From Allomesorhizobium camelthorni (GTDB lineage Bacteria > Pseudomonadota > Alphaproteobacteria > Rhizobiales > Rhizobiaceae): a stretch of DNA of 64,000 nucleotides. Shown here piece after piece: positions 40,642 through 49,517 of the stretch (its first letter is position 1; every line of letters begins with the position of its first letter). The position numbers were made by a program, and so were the translations under genes. The notes below the pieces were generated by a model. That model worked only from the letters and a program-made list of their open reading frames with translations, searched no databases and was not told where the DNA came from. The stretch covers positions 69,501 to 133,500 of the forward strand of contig NZ_JAAKZF010000010.1 in NCBI RefSeq assembly GCF_011045125.1. The letters are read 5' to 3'.

Positions 40642-43337
40642 GCGGTATCCCTCCTGTCCGTTGCCAGCGGCAGCCGAATCTCGATCCGCGTGCCCGTTCC
40701 GTCCGTCCTGGCCGGCTCGGCGTGAATGCTGCCGCCATGCGCATCTATGATGCCCTTGCAGATGGCAAGCCCGAGCCCGGTGCCGGCGCGCTGACCGTCT
40801 GCCGCGCGCACCCGATAAAACATGTCGAAGACGCGCTCCCTGTCCTCGCGTGGAATGCCTGGCCCTTCGTCGCTCACGGCTATCGTCAGGTCTCCCTTGC
40901 CGGCTGCGGCGGCGACGGCGATCGTGGAACCGGATGGAGCGTATTTGGCGGCATTGTCGAGCACATTGGCCAGGACCTGCTGGATAAGAATGGGATCGAC
41001 GTCGATCGCGGGCAAGTCTTCCGCGATATCAAGGATCAGAGTGTTGTCCCTCAACGCAGAGCCAAGCTGGCGCGCCGCCGCACCCACGAGTTCCCGCGCG
41101 TCGCTCGGCTGTCGGTTGAGCTTCAGGGCGCCGTAGCCGAGCCGCGTCATGTCGAGCAGGTTCTGAACATAGCGATTGAGCCGGTCGCCTTCCTCCTTGA
41201 TGGTTTCGGCGAGCTGGCGGCGACTATCGGGCCCGAGCGCCTCATCCGCCTCGATCAAGGAGCTGGCTGCGCCGATGATCGACACGAGAGGCGTTCGCAG
41301 ATCGTGGCTGACCGAGGAAAGCAGCGCCGAGCGGAGGCGTTCCGTCTCCGAGAGAATGCGGGAATTCTGAAGATCGGAGACAAGCTGCGTGCGTTCAACG
41401 GCGATCGCCACCTGATCGGCCAGGGCGACGAGAACGCGGCGATCAGCGGGCGTCGGCGGGCGCAGCTCCTCGAAGGTGATCCCAAGTACGCCATGGGTCC
41501 CTTGCGCCGTCCTGAGCGGCAAGAAGAGCCAGGCGGAGGAAGGCAGGGTCGCGGTGGTCCAGCCGGCCGGCTCCCCATGCTCCCAGGCCCACAGCGCTGC
41601 GCTGTAGTCGCGCACGCCGAGCTCGTCCTGCGGCGGAAAGGCGCCATTGATTTCCAGGCGCCCCTCGGCGCCTGGCGTGAGGACGACGGCCTGGCATTGC
41701 AGGATCAGGCCGACATTGCTGACGGCCGTCCAGACGACGTCGTCGAAGGAGGCGGCGCTCGCGAGCTTGCGGCTGAACTCGTAGAGGTTCGCCGTGCGCT
41801 TTGCGATCGCCCTTTGCGCGTTCACCTGGTTGCGCAGTCGCGCCGCCAGATTCCCCGCCAGGACCGACGCCACATAGAAGAGCACAAGGGTCAGGATGTC
41901 ATCCCGGCGGTGCATGACGAAGGTGTGATAGGGTTCGGTGAAGAAGAAATTGTAGGCGAAGAAGCTGACGGTCGCGGCATAAAGCGACGGCCACAGCCCG
42001 AAGCGCGTCGCGGTGATGAGGACGCCGGTCAGGAAGACGAGCGACAGGCTGGCGACCGGCAGAATGCGTTCGATGGCGAAGGCGGTCGCGGTGGCGACAG
42101 CAACAATGCCCGTTGCCGCAAAATAGGCTTTGGGGTCGCGCTCGACCTGGATGCGCCCGGCGCGTATGGCGGCCCGGCGGGCCTCCTCCTGGTCGGGGGC
42201 GATCAGCGTGATCTCGAAGTCCTGCCCCTTGCGGATCAGCGTCTCGGCCACCGTCTCTCGTGTCAAGGATGCGAAGAGGCGGCGCGGGCGCGGACGTCCG
42301 ACAAGGATGCGCGTGACATTGCGGGACCGGGCGAACTCCAGGATCTCGCCGGCGATATTCGCCTCCGCGTTGACGCTTGCGACCTCCGCATCAAGAGTTT
42401 CCGCGAGCCTCAGGGCTTCGGCAATTCGATCCTTGGCTTCGTCGGGCAGGGTTTCACTGGTGGACGACACGATGTTGACGGCTATCCATGGCGCGCGGGC
42501 CCGGTCCGCCATGCGCTTTGCCGCGCGCACCAGGGATTTTGCGACCGGTGATTCGTTGATGCAGACCATGATGCGGTCCTGGGTCGGCCACGGACCGCTG
42601 ATTGCGTGGGTCTTCATATGGGCGATCATCTGCGCGTCGACCCGGTCGGCCGCCACGCGCATGGCCAGTTCCCTGAGCGCCGTCAGATTGCCCTTCGAGA
42701 AGAAGTTCTCGATCGCGCGGGCGATCTGGTCGGGCAGGTAGACTTTTCCCTGGCGCAGGCGCTCGATGAGTTCCTCGGGCGGCAGGTCGACGAGTTCGAT
42801 GTCGTTAGCCAGCTCCAGCACCTTGTCCGGCAAGGTCTCGCGCACGCGCACGCCCGAAACGCGCGCGACGATATCGTTCAGGCTTTCCAAATGCTGGATG
42901 TTGAGCGTGGTGTAGACGTCGATGCCGGCGGCCAGCACGTCCTCCACGTCCTGCCAGCGCTTGTCATGCCGGCTTTCGGGGACGTTGGTATGGGCGAGCT
43001 CGTCGATCAAGGCCAGTTGTGGCCGGCGCTCGATGAGCGCATCGAGGTCCATTTCATGGAGAATGCGGCCGCGATAGAAATGCGCACGGCGCGGCAGGAC
43101 CGTCAGGTCCCGTATCAGCGCTTCCGTCTCGGATCGCCCGTGTGTCTCGACGATGCCCACGACTACATCGACGCCTTCGGCCGCGCGTTGCCGCGCGGCC
43201 TGGAGCATCGCGTAGGTCTTGCCAACCCCGGGCGCCGCGCCGAGGAAGATCTTCAGCCTTCCTCGGCCCTCCTTCTCCGCCTCCGCGAGAAGGGCTTCCG
43301 GCTCGGGGCGGTTTTCACCGTTCGGTGCTGGCGCCAT
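40638..43337 (-). CDS. kdpD: KdpD sensor histidine kinase
   Basis: 899 residues. The N-terminal KdpD domain has Walker-type GAAPGVGKTYAMLQAARQRA and DELAHTNVPESRHDKRWQDV; a USP-like domain follows; four membrane segments lie near residues 400-500; then a GAF domain, the H-box SSVSHDLRTPLVSI and ATPase motifs NAAKYAPSGS, DEGPGIP and GTGLGLAICKGI. It senses K+ limitation and phosphorylates KdpE. It begins 4 bases after kdpC. Confidence 0.97.
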   Translation of the reverse strand: MAPAPNGENRPEPEALLAEAEKEGRGRLKIFLGAAPGVGKTYAMLQAARQRAAEGVDVVVGIVETHGRSETEALIRDLTVLPRRAHFYRGRILHEMDLDALIERRPQLALIDELAHTNVPESRHDKRWQDVEDVLAAGIDVYTTLNIQHLESLNDIVARVSGVRVRETLPDKVLELANDIELVDLPPEELIERLRQGKVYLPDQIARAIENFFSKGNLTALRELAMRVAADRVDAQMIAHMKTHAISGPWPTQDRIMVCINESPVAKSLVRAAKRMADRARAPWIAVNIVSSTSETLPDEAKDRIAEALRLAETLDAEVASVNAEANIAGEILEFARSRNVTRILVGRPRPRRLFASLTRETVAETLIRKGQDFEITLIAPDQEEARRAAIRAGRIQVERDPKAYFAATGIVAVATATAFAIERILPVASLSLVFLTGVLITATRFGLWPSLYAATVSFFAYNFFFTEPYHTFVMHRRDDILTLVLFYVASVLAGNLAARLRNQVNAQRAIAKRTANLYEFSRKLASAASFDDVVWTAVSNVGLILQCQAVVLTPGAEGRLEINGAFPPQDELGVRDYSAALWAWEHGEPAGWTTATLPSSAWLFLPLRTAQGTHGVLGITFEELRPPTPADRRVLVALADQVAIAVERTQLVSDLQNSRILSETERLRSALLSSVSHDLRTPLVSIIGAASSLIEADEALGPDSRRQLAETIKEEGDRLNRYVQNLLDMTRLGYGALKLNRQPSDARELVGAAARQLGSALRDNTLILDIAEDLPAIDVDPILIQQVLANVLDNAAKYAPSGSTIAVAAAAGKGDLTIAVSDEGPGIPREDRERVFDMFYRVRAADGQRAGTGLGLAICKGIIDAHGGSIHAEPARTDGTGTRIEIRLPLATDRRDTA

Positions 43338-43340
43338 CCA

Positions 43341-43928
43341 TCAGTCTCGTTTTGTTTCCGGATGCGGCGCCCGTTCGTCGAGCGCGAGGTTCAGTTTCAG
43401 CACGTTGACCGCCGGCGCACCGAACACGCCGAGCAGCGGGCCTTCGATGTGCTCGTTTACGATCCGGCGCAGCTCCTCGGCGGGAACACTTCTCGCCTCC
43501 GCAACGCGCTTTATCTGTAGATAGGCGCTATCGGGCGAGATGTGCGGATCGAGCCCGCTGGCCGACGAAGTGACGAGATTGACCGGGATTCTTTCGACGC
43601 CGGTCTCGGCGGCCAGCCGGCGCGCTCGCTCGGCGACGGCATCGACCAGCTCGCGGTTCGTGGGCGCAAAATTGGTGCCGCCCGAGCTTGCGGCATCGTA
43701 GTCCACCGCCGACGGCCGGCCGTGGAAATATTCGGGCCGCGTGAACGTCTGTCCGATATGTTCGGAGCCGACAACGACGCCGTCCCTGGTGATCGGGGCG
43801 GCATTGGCCTGGTGCGGGAAGAGCGCCTGCCCGATTCCCGTAATAGCCAGCGGATAGGCGACGCCGGTCAGGACGGTCATGATCGCGAGCAGGGCGATTG
43901 CCGGTCTTGTCTGCGAAAGCATCATCAT
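43341..43928 (-). CDS. kdpC: Potassium-transporting ATPase subunit KdpC
   Basis: 195 residues. One N-terminal membrane anchor (AIALLAIMTVLTGVAYPLAI) is followed by the KdpC core: GQTFTRPEYFHGRPSAVDYD, then SGLDPHISPDSAYLQIKRVA. KdpC aids ATP binding to the KdpFABC pump. Three ATG codons in a row (43920-43928) begin the gene; an AAAGAAAGAG ribosome site precedes them. Confidence 0.96.
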   Translation of the reverse strand: MMMLSQTRPAIALLAIMTVLTGVAYPLAITGIGQALFPHQANAAPITRDGVVVGSEHIGQTFTRPEYFHGRPSAVDYDAASSGGTNFAPTNRELVDAVAERARRLAAETGVERIPVNLVTSSASGLDPHISPDSAYLQIKRVAEARSVPAEELRRIVNEHIEGPLLGVFGAPAVNVLKLNLALDERAPHPETKRD

Positions 43929-43936
43929 CTCTTTCT

Positions 43937-45988
43937 TTACGCGAGAGCGAGTGCGGAGACCGCCATGTCGATCGCCTTGATCCCGACAAATGGCACGATC
44001 AGACCGCCCAGCCCATAGATCAACAGGTTGCGCCGAAGCAGTTGCCCTGCCGTTGCCGGTGTATAGCGCACGCCACGCAAGGCGAGAGGGATCAGGGCTA
44101 AGATAACCAGCGCGTTGAAGATCACAGCCGACAGAATAGCACTCGCCGGACTCGACAAATCCATGATGTTGAGCGACTGCAGGCCCGGATAGGCCGTGAT
44201 GAACAAGGCCGGCAGGATGGCGAAATATTTCGCCACATCGTTGGCGATCGAGAAGGTCGTCAACGCGCCGCGGCTGATGAGAAGCTGCTTGCCGACCAGC
44301 ACCACCTCGATGAGCTTGGTCGGGTCGCTGTCGAGGTCGATGAGGTTGCCCGCTTCCTTGGCGGCTGGCGTGCCCGAATTCATGGCCACGCCGATATCGG
44401 CCTGGGCGAGCGCCGGCGCATCGTTGGAACCGTCGCCGCACATAGCGACCAGTTTGCCCTCGTTCTGTTCCTTGCGGATCAGCTCCAGCTTCCTCTCCGG
44501 CGTCGCCTCGGCCAGGAAATCGTCGACGCCGGCCTCTGCCGCGATGGCGGCTGCGGTCAGCGGGTTGTCGCCCGTGATCATGACCGTGCGGATGCCCATC
44601 CGCCGGAGTTCGGCGAAACGTTCGCGAATACCGGGCTTGATGATGTCCTTGAGATGGACGACGCCCAGGATGCGCTTGTCGCGCGCGACGACGAGCGGGG
44701 TGCCGCCCGACTTGGCAATGCCCTCGACGATGCGCTTGAGATCGAGGCTTGCCGTTGCGCCTGCATACCGAAGGGTCGCATCGCTCGCACCTTTGCGAAC
44801 TTCACTCCCGTCCGTCAGGTCCGCTCCCGAAAGGCGCGTCTGAGCGCTGAAGGGAACAAAGTTCGCGACTTGCTCCTGATGCACATCAACCTGGCTGCCC
44901 AGCATCTTGCGGGCCAGCTCGACGATGGATTTGCCTTCGGGCGTCTCGTCGGGGAACGAGGCGAGCAGCGCCGTCTCGATCAGTTCGCGCTCGCTCACGC
45001 CGGGCACCGGCATAAAAGCGTCGGCCATGCGATTGCCGAAGGTGATGGTGCCGGTCTTGTCGAGCAGCAGCGTATCGACGTCACCCGCCGCTTCGACTGC
45101 GCGACCTGACTTGGCGATGACATTGGCCTTCACCAGCCGGTCCATGCCGGCGATGCCGATTGCTGACAGCAGTCCACCTATGGTCGTCGGTATGAGCGTG
45201 ACCAGCAACGCGACCAGGAAGGCGACAGGGATCGACGTGCCGGAAAACAGGGCGAAGGGCTCCAGCGTGACCACCACCATCAGGAAAATGATCGTCATGC
45301 CGACAAGAAGGATGTTCAGTGCGATCTCGTTCGGCGTCTTCTGGCGCTCAGCCCCTTCAACCATCGCGATCATGCGGTCGAGGAAGCTCTTGCCAGGTTC
45401 GGCAGTCACGCGGACCACCAGCCAGTCCGAAACAAGGCGAGTGCCGCCGGTGACCGCCGAACGGTCGCCGCCGGATTCGCGAATGACGGGCGCCGACTCG
45501 CCGGTGATCGCCGATTCGTCGACCGAGGCCACGCCCTCGATCACCTCGCCGTCGGCAGCGATCAATTCGCCCGCCGTGACCAGGATCAGATCGTCCTTGC
45601 GCAGCGCCCGGCTCGATACGATTTCGAACTCTTCGTGGTCTGTCGGTTTGCCACGCAGGCGCTTGCACTCGGTCTCGGATTGCGTCGCACGGAGGCTGTC
45701 GGCGCGCGCCTTGCCCCGGCCTTCGGCGATGGCCTCGGCGAAATTGGCAAACAGCACCGTCACCCACAGCCAGAACGCGATCTGTCCGACGATGCCTGCT
45801 GTCGCGGCGCCCATGGCGAGATCGCGCACGAAAATGAGCGTCGTGAGCACCGCGACCACACCCGTGACGAACATCACCGGATTGCGATAGAGCACGCGCG
45901 GATCGAGCTTGGCGACCGCGCTTTGTGCCGCGTGGGCGGCGAGCGCCCCGTCGAAGAGCGAAAAGTCCCTGCGCTTGTGCTTGGTCAT
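43937..45988 (-). CDS. kdpB: Potassium-transporting ATPase subunit KdpB
   Basis: 683 residues from ATG 45988 ([20 protein letters not shown]). P-type ATPase motifs are all present: [24 protein letters not shown] with the phosphorylated Asp, [12 protein letters not shown]-like nucleotide domain, [20 protein letters not shown] and [16 protein letters not shown]. It energises K+ uptake by KdpA. It starts 11 bases after kdpA. Confidence 0.97.
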   Translation of the reverse strand: MTKHKRRDFSLFDGALAAHAAQSAVAKLDPRVLYRNPVMFVTGVVAVLTTLIFVRDLAMGAATAGIVGQIAFWLWVTVLFANFAEAIAEGRGKARADSLRATQSETECKRLRGKPTDHEEFEIVSSRALRKDDLILVTAGELIAADGEVIEGVASVDESAITGESAPVIRESGGDRSAVTGGTRLVSDWLVVRVTAEPGKSFLDRMIAMVEGAERQKTPNEIALNILLVGMTIIFLMVVVTLEPFALFSGTSIPVAFLVALLVTLIPTTIGGLLSAIGIAGMDRLVKANVIAKSGRAVEAAGDVDTLLLDKTGTITFGNRMADAFMPVPGVSERELIETALLASFPDETPEGKSIVELARKMLGSQVDVHQEQVANFVPFSAQTRLSGADLTDGSEVRKGASDATLRYAGATASLDLKRIVEGIAKSGGTPLVVARDKRILGVVHLKDIIKPGIRERFAELRRMGIRTVMITGDNPLTAAAIAAEAGVDDFLAEATPERKLELIRKEQNEGKLVAMCGDGSNDAPALAQADIGVAMNSGTPAAKEAGNLIDLDSDPTKLIEVVLVGKQLLISRGALTTFSIANDVAKYFAILPALFITAYPGLQSLNIMDLSSPASAILSAVIFNALVILALIPLALRGVRYTPATAGQLLRRNLLIYGLGGLIVPFVGIKAIDMAVSALALA

Positions 45989-45998
45989 TGAAACCACC

Positions 45999-47705
45999 TC
46001 AGAACGTTTGGCCGGCGAGCATCGCCACGTGCTCGGCAATGGGACCGAGGGCGAGCGCCGGGAAGAAGGTGAGTCCGCCCAGGATCAGAACGACGATCAT
46101 GAGCAGGACGACAAAGAGCGGCCCGTGAGTAGGGAAGGTGCCGGCCGAGGCCGGCGCCGGCGTCTTGGCCGCAAGCGTGCCTGCGATCGCCAGCATCGGC
46201 ACGATGAAGGCGTAGCGGCCGAGCATCATGGCGACGCCTTGCAGCGTCGTGTGGAACGGTGCGCCGGCGCCGAAGCCGGCGAAAGCCGAGCCGTTGTTGC
46301 CCGTGGCCGACGAATAGGCGTAGAGGATTTCCGAGAGCCCGTGCGGTCCTGGATCCTGAACCGCGGCCACGGCCGACGGCGCCACGGCGGCGAGCGCGCC
46401 GAAGACCAGGATGCCTATCGGCATCGACAGGAAGGCCAGTACGGCAAGCTTGACCTCCTTGGCTTCGATCTTCTTGCCGAGATATTCCGGCGTCCGGCCC
46501 ACCATCAGCCCGGCCAGGAATACCGTGAGCACCACGAAGAGCAGCATCCCGTAGAAGCCGGCGCCAACGCCTCCGAAGATGACCTCCCCCACCTGCATGT
46601 TGAGGAGCAGCACCAGGCCGGAGAGCGGCATGTAGCTGTCGTGCATGGAGTTGACGGAGCCGTTGGAGGCGGCAGTCGTGGCCTCGGCCCAGAGCGCCGA
46701 GAGCCCGGCGCCGAATCGAACCTCCTTGCCTTCCATATTTCCCGCGACCTGGTCGATCGGCAGGGCGTCGTAAAGCATATTGCCGCGCAGCTCAGAGCCG
46801 TAGATGATGGCGAGGCCGATGACGAACAGGATGCCCATGGCGGCGAAGATGGCCACGCCCTGTCGCCTGTCCTTCACCATATGTCCGAACAGGAAGCAGA
46901 AGGCCGCCGGGATCAGCAGGATGTAAACGAGCTGGAGAAGGTTGGAGAGCTGGGTCGGGTTCTCGAGCGGGTGCGAGGAGTTGACGTTGAAGAAGCCGCC
47001 GCCATTTGTGCCGAGCTGTTTTATGGCGATCTGCGAGGCGGCCGGCCCCTGCGCGATGAGTTGGTTCGCGCCCTCCAGCGTGGTCGCCGGCACATAGGCG
47101 CCGAGCGTCTGCGGCACGCCCTGCCAGATGAGCACGATGGCTCCGACGATCGACAAGGGCAGCAGCACGTAGAGGACCGAGCGCGTCATATCGACCCAGA
47201 AATTGCCGATCGACTTGGCGTTCCTCGCCGCGAAGCCGCGGATCACGGCAACCGCGACGGCAATGCCGGTAGCGGCCGAGACGAAGTTCTGCATCGTCAG
47301 GCCGACCATCTGGCTGAAATAGGAGAGCGTGGTCTCGCCCCCATAGGCCTGCCAGTTGGTGTTGGTGACGAAGCTGACTGCGGTGTTGAAGGCGAGGTCC
47401 GGCGACATCGGCGCCAAGCCTTCCGGGTTCCACGGCAGCAGATGCTGAAGCCTCAGGATCGCGTAGAGCAGCAGCCATCCCGCGAGATTGAAGACGAGCA
47501 TGGAGAGCGCATAGCGCGTCCAGTGCTGGCCCTGCGTGGCGCCTTTGCCGGCAGCGGCATAGATGCCGCGCTCTACCGGCGCCAAAACCGGCGACAGCAG
47601 CGTGCGCTCGCCCTGGAACACACGCGCCATGTAGCCTCCGAGCGGCCAGGCGAGCGCGACGAGAATAATTGCGTAAAGCAGGAACTGAAGACTATCGGAT
47701 GCCAC
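45999..47705 (-). CDS. kdpA: Potassium-transporting ATPase subunit KdpA
   Basis: 568 residues, about ten membrane segments. K+ selectivity-filter-like loops are visible: [28 protein letters not shown], and [30 protein letters not shown]. It is the channel-like, K+-binding subunit. It starts 12 bases after the tiny kdpF. Confidence 0.97.
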   Translation of the reverse strand: MASDSLQFLLYAIILVALAWPLGGYMARVFQGERTLLSPVLAPVERGIYAAAGKGATQGQHWTRYALSMLVFNLAGWLLLYAILRLQHLLPWNPEGLAPMSPDLAFNTAVSFVTNTNWQAYGGETTLSYFSQMVGLTMQNFVSAATGIAVAVAVIRGFAARNAKSIGNFWVDMTRSVLYVLLPLSIVGAIVLIWQGVPQTLGAYVPATTLEGANQLIAQGPAASQIAIKQLGTNGGGFFNVNSSHPLENPTQLSNLLQLVYILLIPAAFCFLFGHMVKDRRQGVAIFAAMGILFVIGLAIIYGSELRGNMLYDALPIDQVAGNMEGKEVRFGAGLSALWAEATTAASNGSVNSMHDSYMPLSGLVLLLNMQVGEVIFGGVGAGFYGMLLFVVLTVFLAGLMVGRTPEYLGKKIEAKEVKLAVLAFLSMPIGILVFGALAAVAPSAVAAVQDPGPHGLSEILYAYSSATGNNGSAFAGFGAGAPFHTTLQGVAMMLGRYAFIVPMLAIAGTLAAKTPAPASAGTFPTHGPLFVVLLMIVVLILGGLTFFPALALGPIAEHVAMLAGQTF

Positions 47706-47717
47706 GCCACGCCTCCC

Positions 47718-47804
47718 TCAGAACCGTTCCGGACGCAGCAGCGCGACCGTTAGATAGACGAGAAGAGCCAAGGCGATGGCCCCGGCGATGAGATATTCGA
47801 TCAT
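47718..47804 (-). CDS. kdpF: KdpF small membrane subunit (28 aa)
   Basis: The frame encodes MIEYLIAGAIALALLVYLTV followed by ALLRPERF, the standard KdpF pattern of one membrane helix and a final RPERF. It stabilises the KdpABC complex. The gene lies directly before kdpA. Confidence 0.93.
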   Translation of the reverse strand: MIEYLIAGAIALALLVYLTVALLRPERF

Positions 47805-47814
47805 AGCCGGAACC

Positions 47815-47898
47815 TCACAGACGCTCGCAGGCCCGCACGGCGGCGGCGAAAGCCAAAAAGCCGCCGGTGGCGAGCGCGATATAGATCAGGTCGAACAT
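47815..47898 (-). CDS. Second single-helix micropeptide of the kdp operon (27 aa)
   Basis: From ATG 47898, with AAAGGAA at 9 bases, the frame encodes MFDLIYIALATGGFLAFAAA followed by VRACERL. The size, single helix and placement 10 bases before kdpF mirror kdpF itself. I believe similar short frames occur before kdpF in other Rhizobiales, but cannot check here. A role as an extra KdpFABC subunit is inference. Confidence 0.7.
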   Translation of the reverse strand: MFDLIYIALATGGFLAFAAAVRACERL

Positions 47899-47979
47899 GA
47901 GCCGATTCCTTTGGTGGACATCGGCCCGACAGATCGCGCCAGCATGCGTAAGGGCGCTATTCCGAAGGCGGTGGCGTGG

Positions 47980-47996
47980 CGTAAAAATTCCGTAAA
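47980..47996 (-). promoter_or_regulatory. Possible KdpE-binding direct repeat
   Basis: On the minus strand TTTACG occurs twice with an 11-base period (47991-47996 and 47980-47985), about 80 bases before the first small gene of the kdp operon. Tandem sites one helical turn apart are typical for OmpR-family regulators. Confidence 0.4.
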
Positions 47997-48153
47997 GAAA
48001 AAACCACGGACGCAGCGCACAGGCGCCGATCATCTAATCCTGGTCGCAGACGGAACCGCAGGAAGGAGAGCATCTTCGCATGATCTCCGAAAAGCGGTTT
48101 CCACTTTTCAAGGTCATGCGCTAGACAGGCTCGGCAATCAAACGGGGGCGCGC

Positions 48154-48741
48154 ATGCTTCGGACACTGTACGACTGGACCTTGTCGCTGGCGGCGCGCAA
48201 ATCCGCCGAATGGTGGCTGGCCTTCATCGCCTTCGTCGAAAGCTCGGTATTCCTCGTGCCGGCCGACGTGCTTTATCTGCCGATGGCGTTGTCCCGGCCC
48301 GACCGCGCCTACCGCTACGCCCTCGTGGCTACGGTCGCCTCGGTGCTGGGCGGCATAGCCGGCTGGTTCATCGGCTTCTATGCCTATGAGACGATCGCCC
48401 GGCCGGTGCTGGAATTCTACGGCAAGCTCGACGCCTTCGATGCGCTTCGGCTGTCTTCGGGCACCGGCTTCATCCTCCTGATGCTGGTGACGTCCGGCCT
48501 CGCGCATCTGCCGCCGATCAAGGTGGTGACCATTCTTGCGGGCGTGATAGGCTTTCCGCTCGGCTGGTTCGTCCTCTCGGCCATCGTCGCGCGCGGCGCG
48601 CGTTTCCTGTTCCTGGCCTGGCTGCTGCGCAGCTATGGCGAGCCGATCCGCCATTTCATCGAAAAACGCCTCGGCCTGATCGCCGGGGCCGGCGCGGCCG
48701 CCGTTATTTTGCTCTACATCCTCGTCAGATACGCTTTCTGA
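48154..48741 (+). CDS. DedA/YqaA-like inner membrane protein
   Basis: 195 residues with an N-terminal cytoplasmic helix (MLRTLYDWTLSLAARKSAEW), a membrane re-entrant region (ESSVFLVPADVLYLPMALSR) and segments such as GGIAGWFIGFYAYE and VVTILAGVIGFPLGWFVLSA. This is the YqaA subgroup of the DedA/SNARE-associated family. The precise role is unknown; relatives move lipids. It is 21 bases from dsbB and may be cotranscribed. Confidence 0.88.
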   Translation: MLRTLYDWTLSLAARKSAEWWLAFIAFVESSVFLVPADVLYLPMALSRPDRAYRYALVATVASVLGGIAGWFIGFYAYETIARPVLEFYGKLDAFDALRLSSGTGFILLMLVTSGLAHLPPIKVVTILAGVIGFPLGWFVLSAIVARGARFLFLAWLLRSYGEPIRHFIEKRLGLIAGAGAAAVILLYILVRYAF

Positions 48742-48762
48742 CAGTCAACCTTGGATAATACC

Positions 48763-49278
48763 ATGTCGTCGCTGACAAAACCCACCAGCAGCGTTCAAAC
48801 TGTGACCGCGCTCATCCTGCTCGTCGCCATGGCGGCCACCGTGGGCATCGCGCTCGGCTTCCAGCACATTGGCGGCTACATACCCTGCAAGCTCTGCCTG
48901 GAGCAGCGCTGGCCCTATTATGTCGGCGTGCCGCTGATGGGAGTGGCGGCGATCTCGTCGCACTTTCACTGGCCGGCCTGGATGACGCGCGGCCTCTTGC
49001 TCCTCGGCGCGCTGATAATGCTCTACAGCCTTTATCTCGGAATCTTCCATTCCGGCGTCGAATGGGGCTGGTGGGCCGGTCCGGCCGATTGCGGCGCGGT
49101 CGCCACCCAGGCCGATACGGGCGGCGCCGGCGTGCTGGACGCCATCAACACGGTCATCCCGCCCTCCTGCGACAAGGCGGCGCTGAGAGTGCTCGGCCTG
49201 TCCTTCGCCGGCTGGAACGCGATCGCCAGCCTCGTGCTTGCAATCGTCGCGCTGCGCGGCGCGCTGGGCAAGGCCTGA
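48763..49278 (+). CDS. dsbB: Disulfide bond formation protein DsbB
   Basis: 171 residues with four membrane segments. The quinone-linked pair Cys42-X2-Cys45 (PCKLCLEQRWPYY) and the second periplasmic pair Cys110 / Cys136 are present. It reoxidises DsbA using ubiquinone. ATG 48763 is preferred to a TTG 12 bases earlier. Confidence 0.94.
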   Translation: MSSLTKPTSSVQTVTALILLVAMAATVGIALGFQHIGGYIPCKLCLEQRWPYYVGVPLMGVAAISSHFHWPAWMTRGLLLLGALIMLYSLYLGIFHSGVEWGWWAGPADCGAVATQADTGGAGVLDAINTVIPPSCDKAALRVLGLSFAGWNAIASLVLAIVALRGALGKA

Positions 49279-49315
49279 GTCGATACCGCCTTATTTGCCG
49301 GACTTCCTTTCTGGA

Positions 49316-49450
49316 ACCCCCACCCCTAACCCCTCCCCTCAAGGGGGAGGGGGACGACGCCGCTGTTCCGGCCAAGCTGATTGTCTTCGTGTGAGGCGGC
49401 AACGTCCAAGATCCCCCTCCCCCTTGAGGGGAGGGGTTAGGGGTGGGGGT
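49316..49450. repeat. Paired GC-rich palindromic repeats (BIME-like)
   Basis: Two copies of a 39-bp unit face each other: 49316-49354 and, inverted, 49412-49450. Each unit contains CTCCCCTCAAGGGGGAG-type inner symmetry. Related copies are at 50425-50463, 53387-53425 and 53486-53512. The pair lies after dsbB and before the iorB stop, convergent genes, where it may act as a terminator. Confidence 0.85.
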
Positions 49451-49517
49451 AAACCTGCGTGCGATAACCCTGCTGCAAAGTGGAGAACGCAAAAGAATTG
49501 CAGCGCGTCACTTCGCC

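Noticed and set aside
40506-42551. 681-codon plus-strand frame opposite kdpD
   Set aside because: kdpD is complete and well recognised on the other strand; the antisense product has no recognisable domain.
45909-47753. 614-codon plus-strand frame opposite kdpA
   Set aside because: Antisense shadow, highly charged and repetitive, opposite an intact kdpA.
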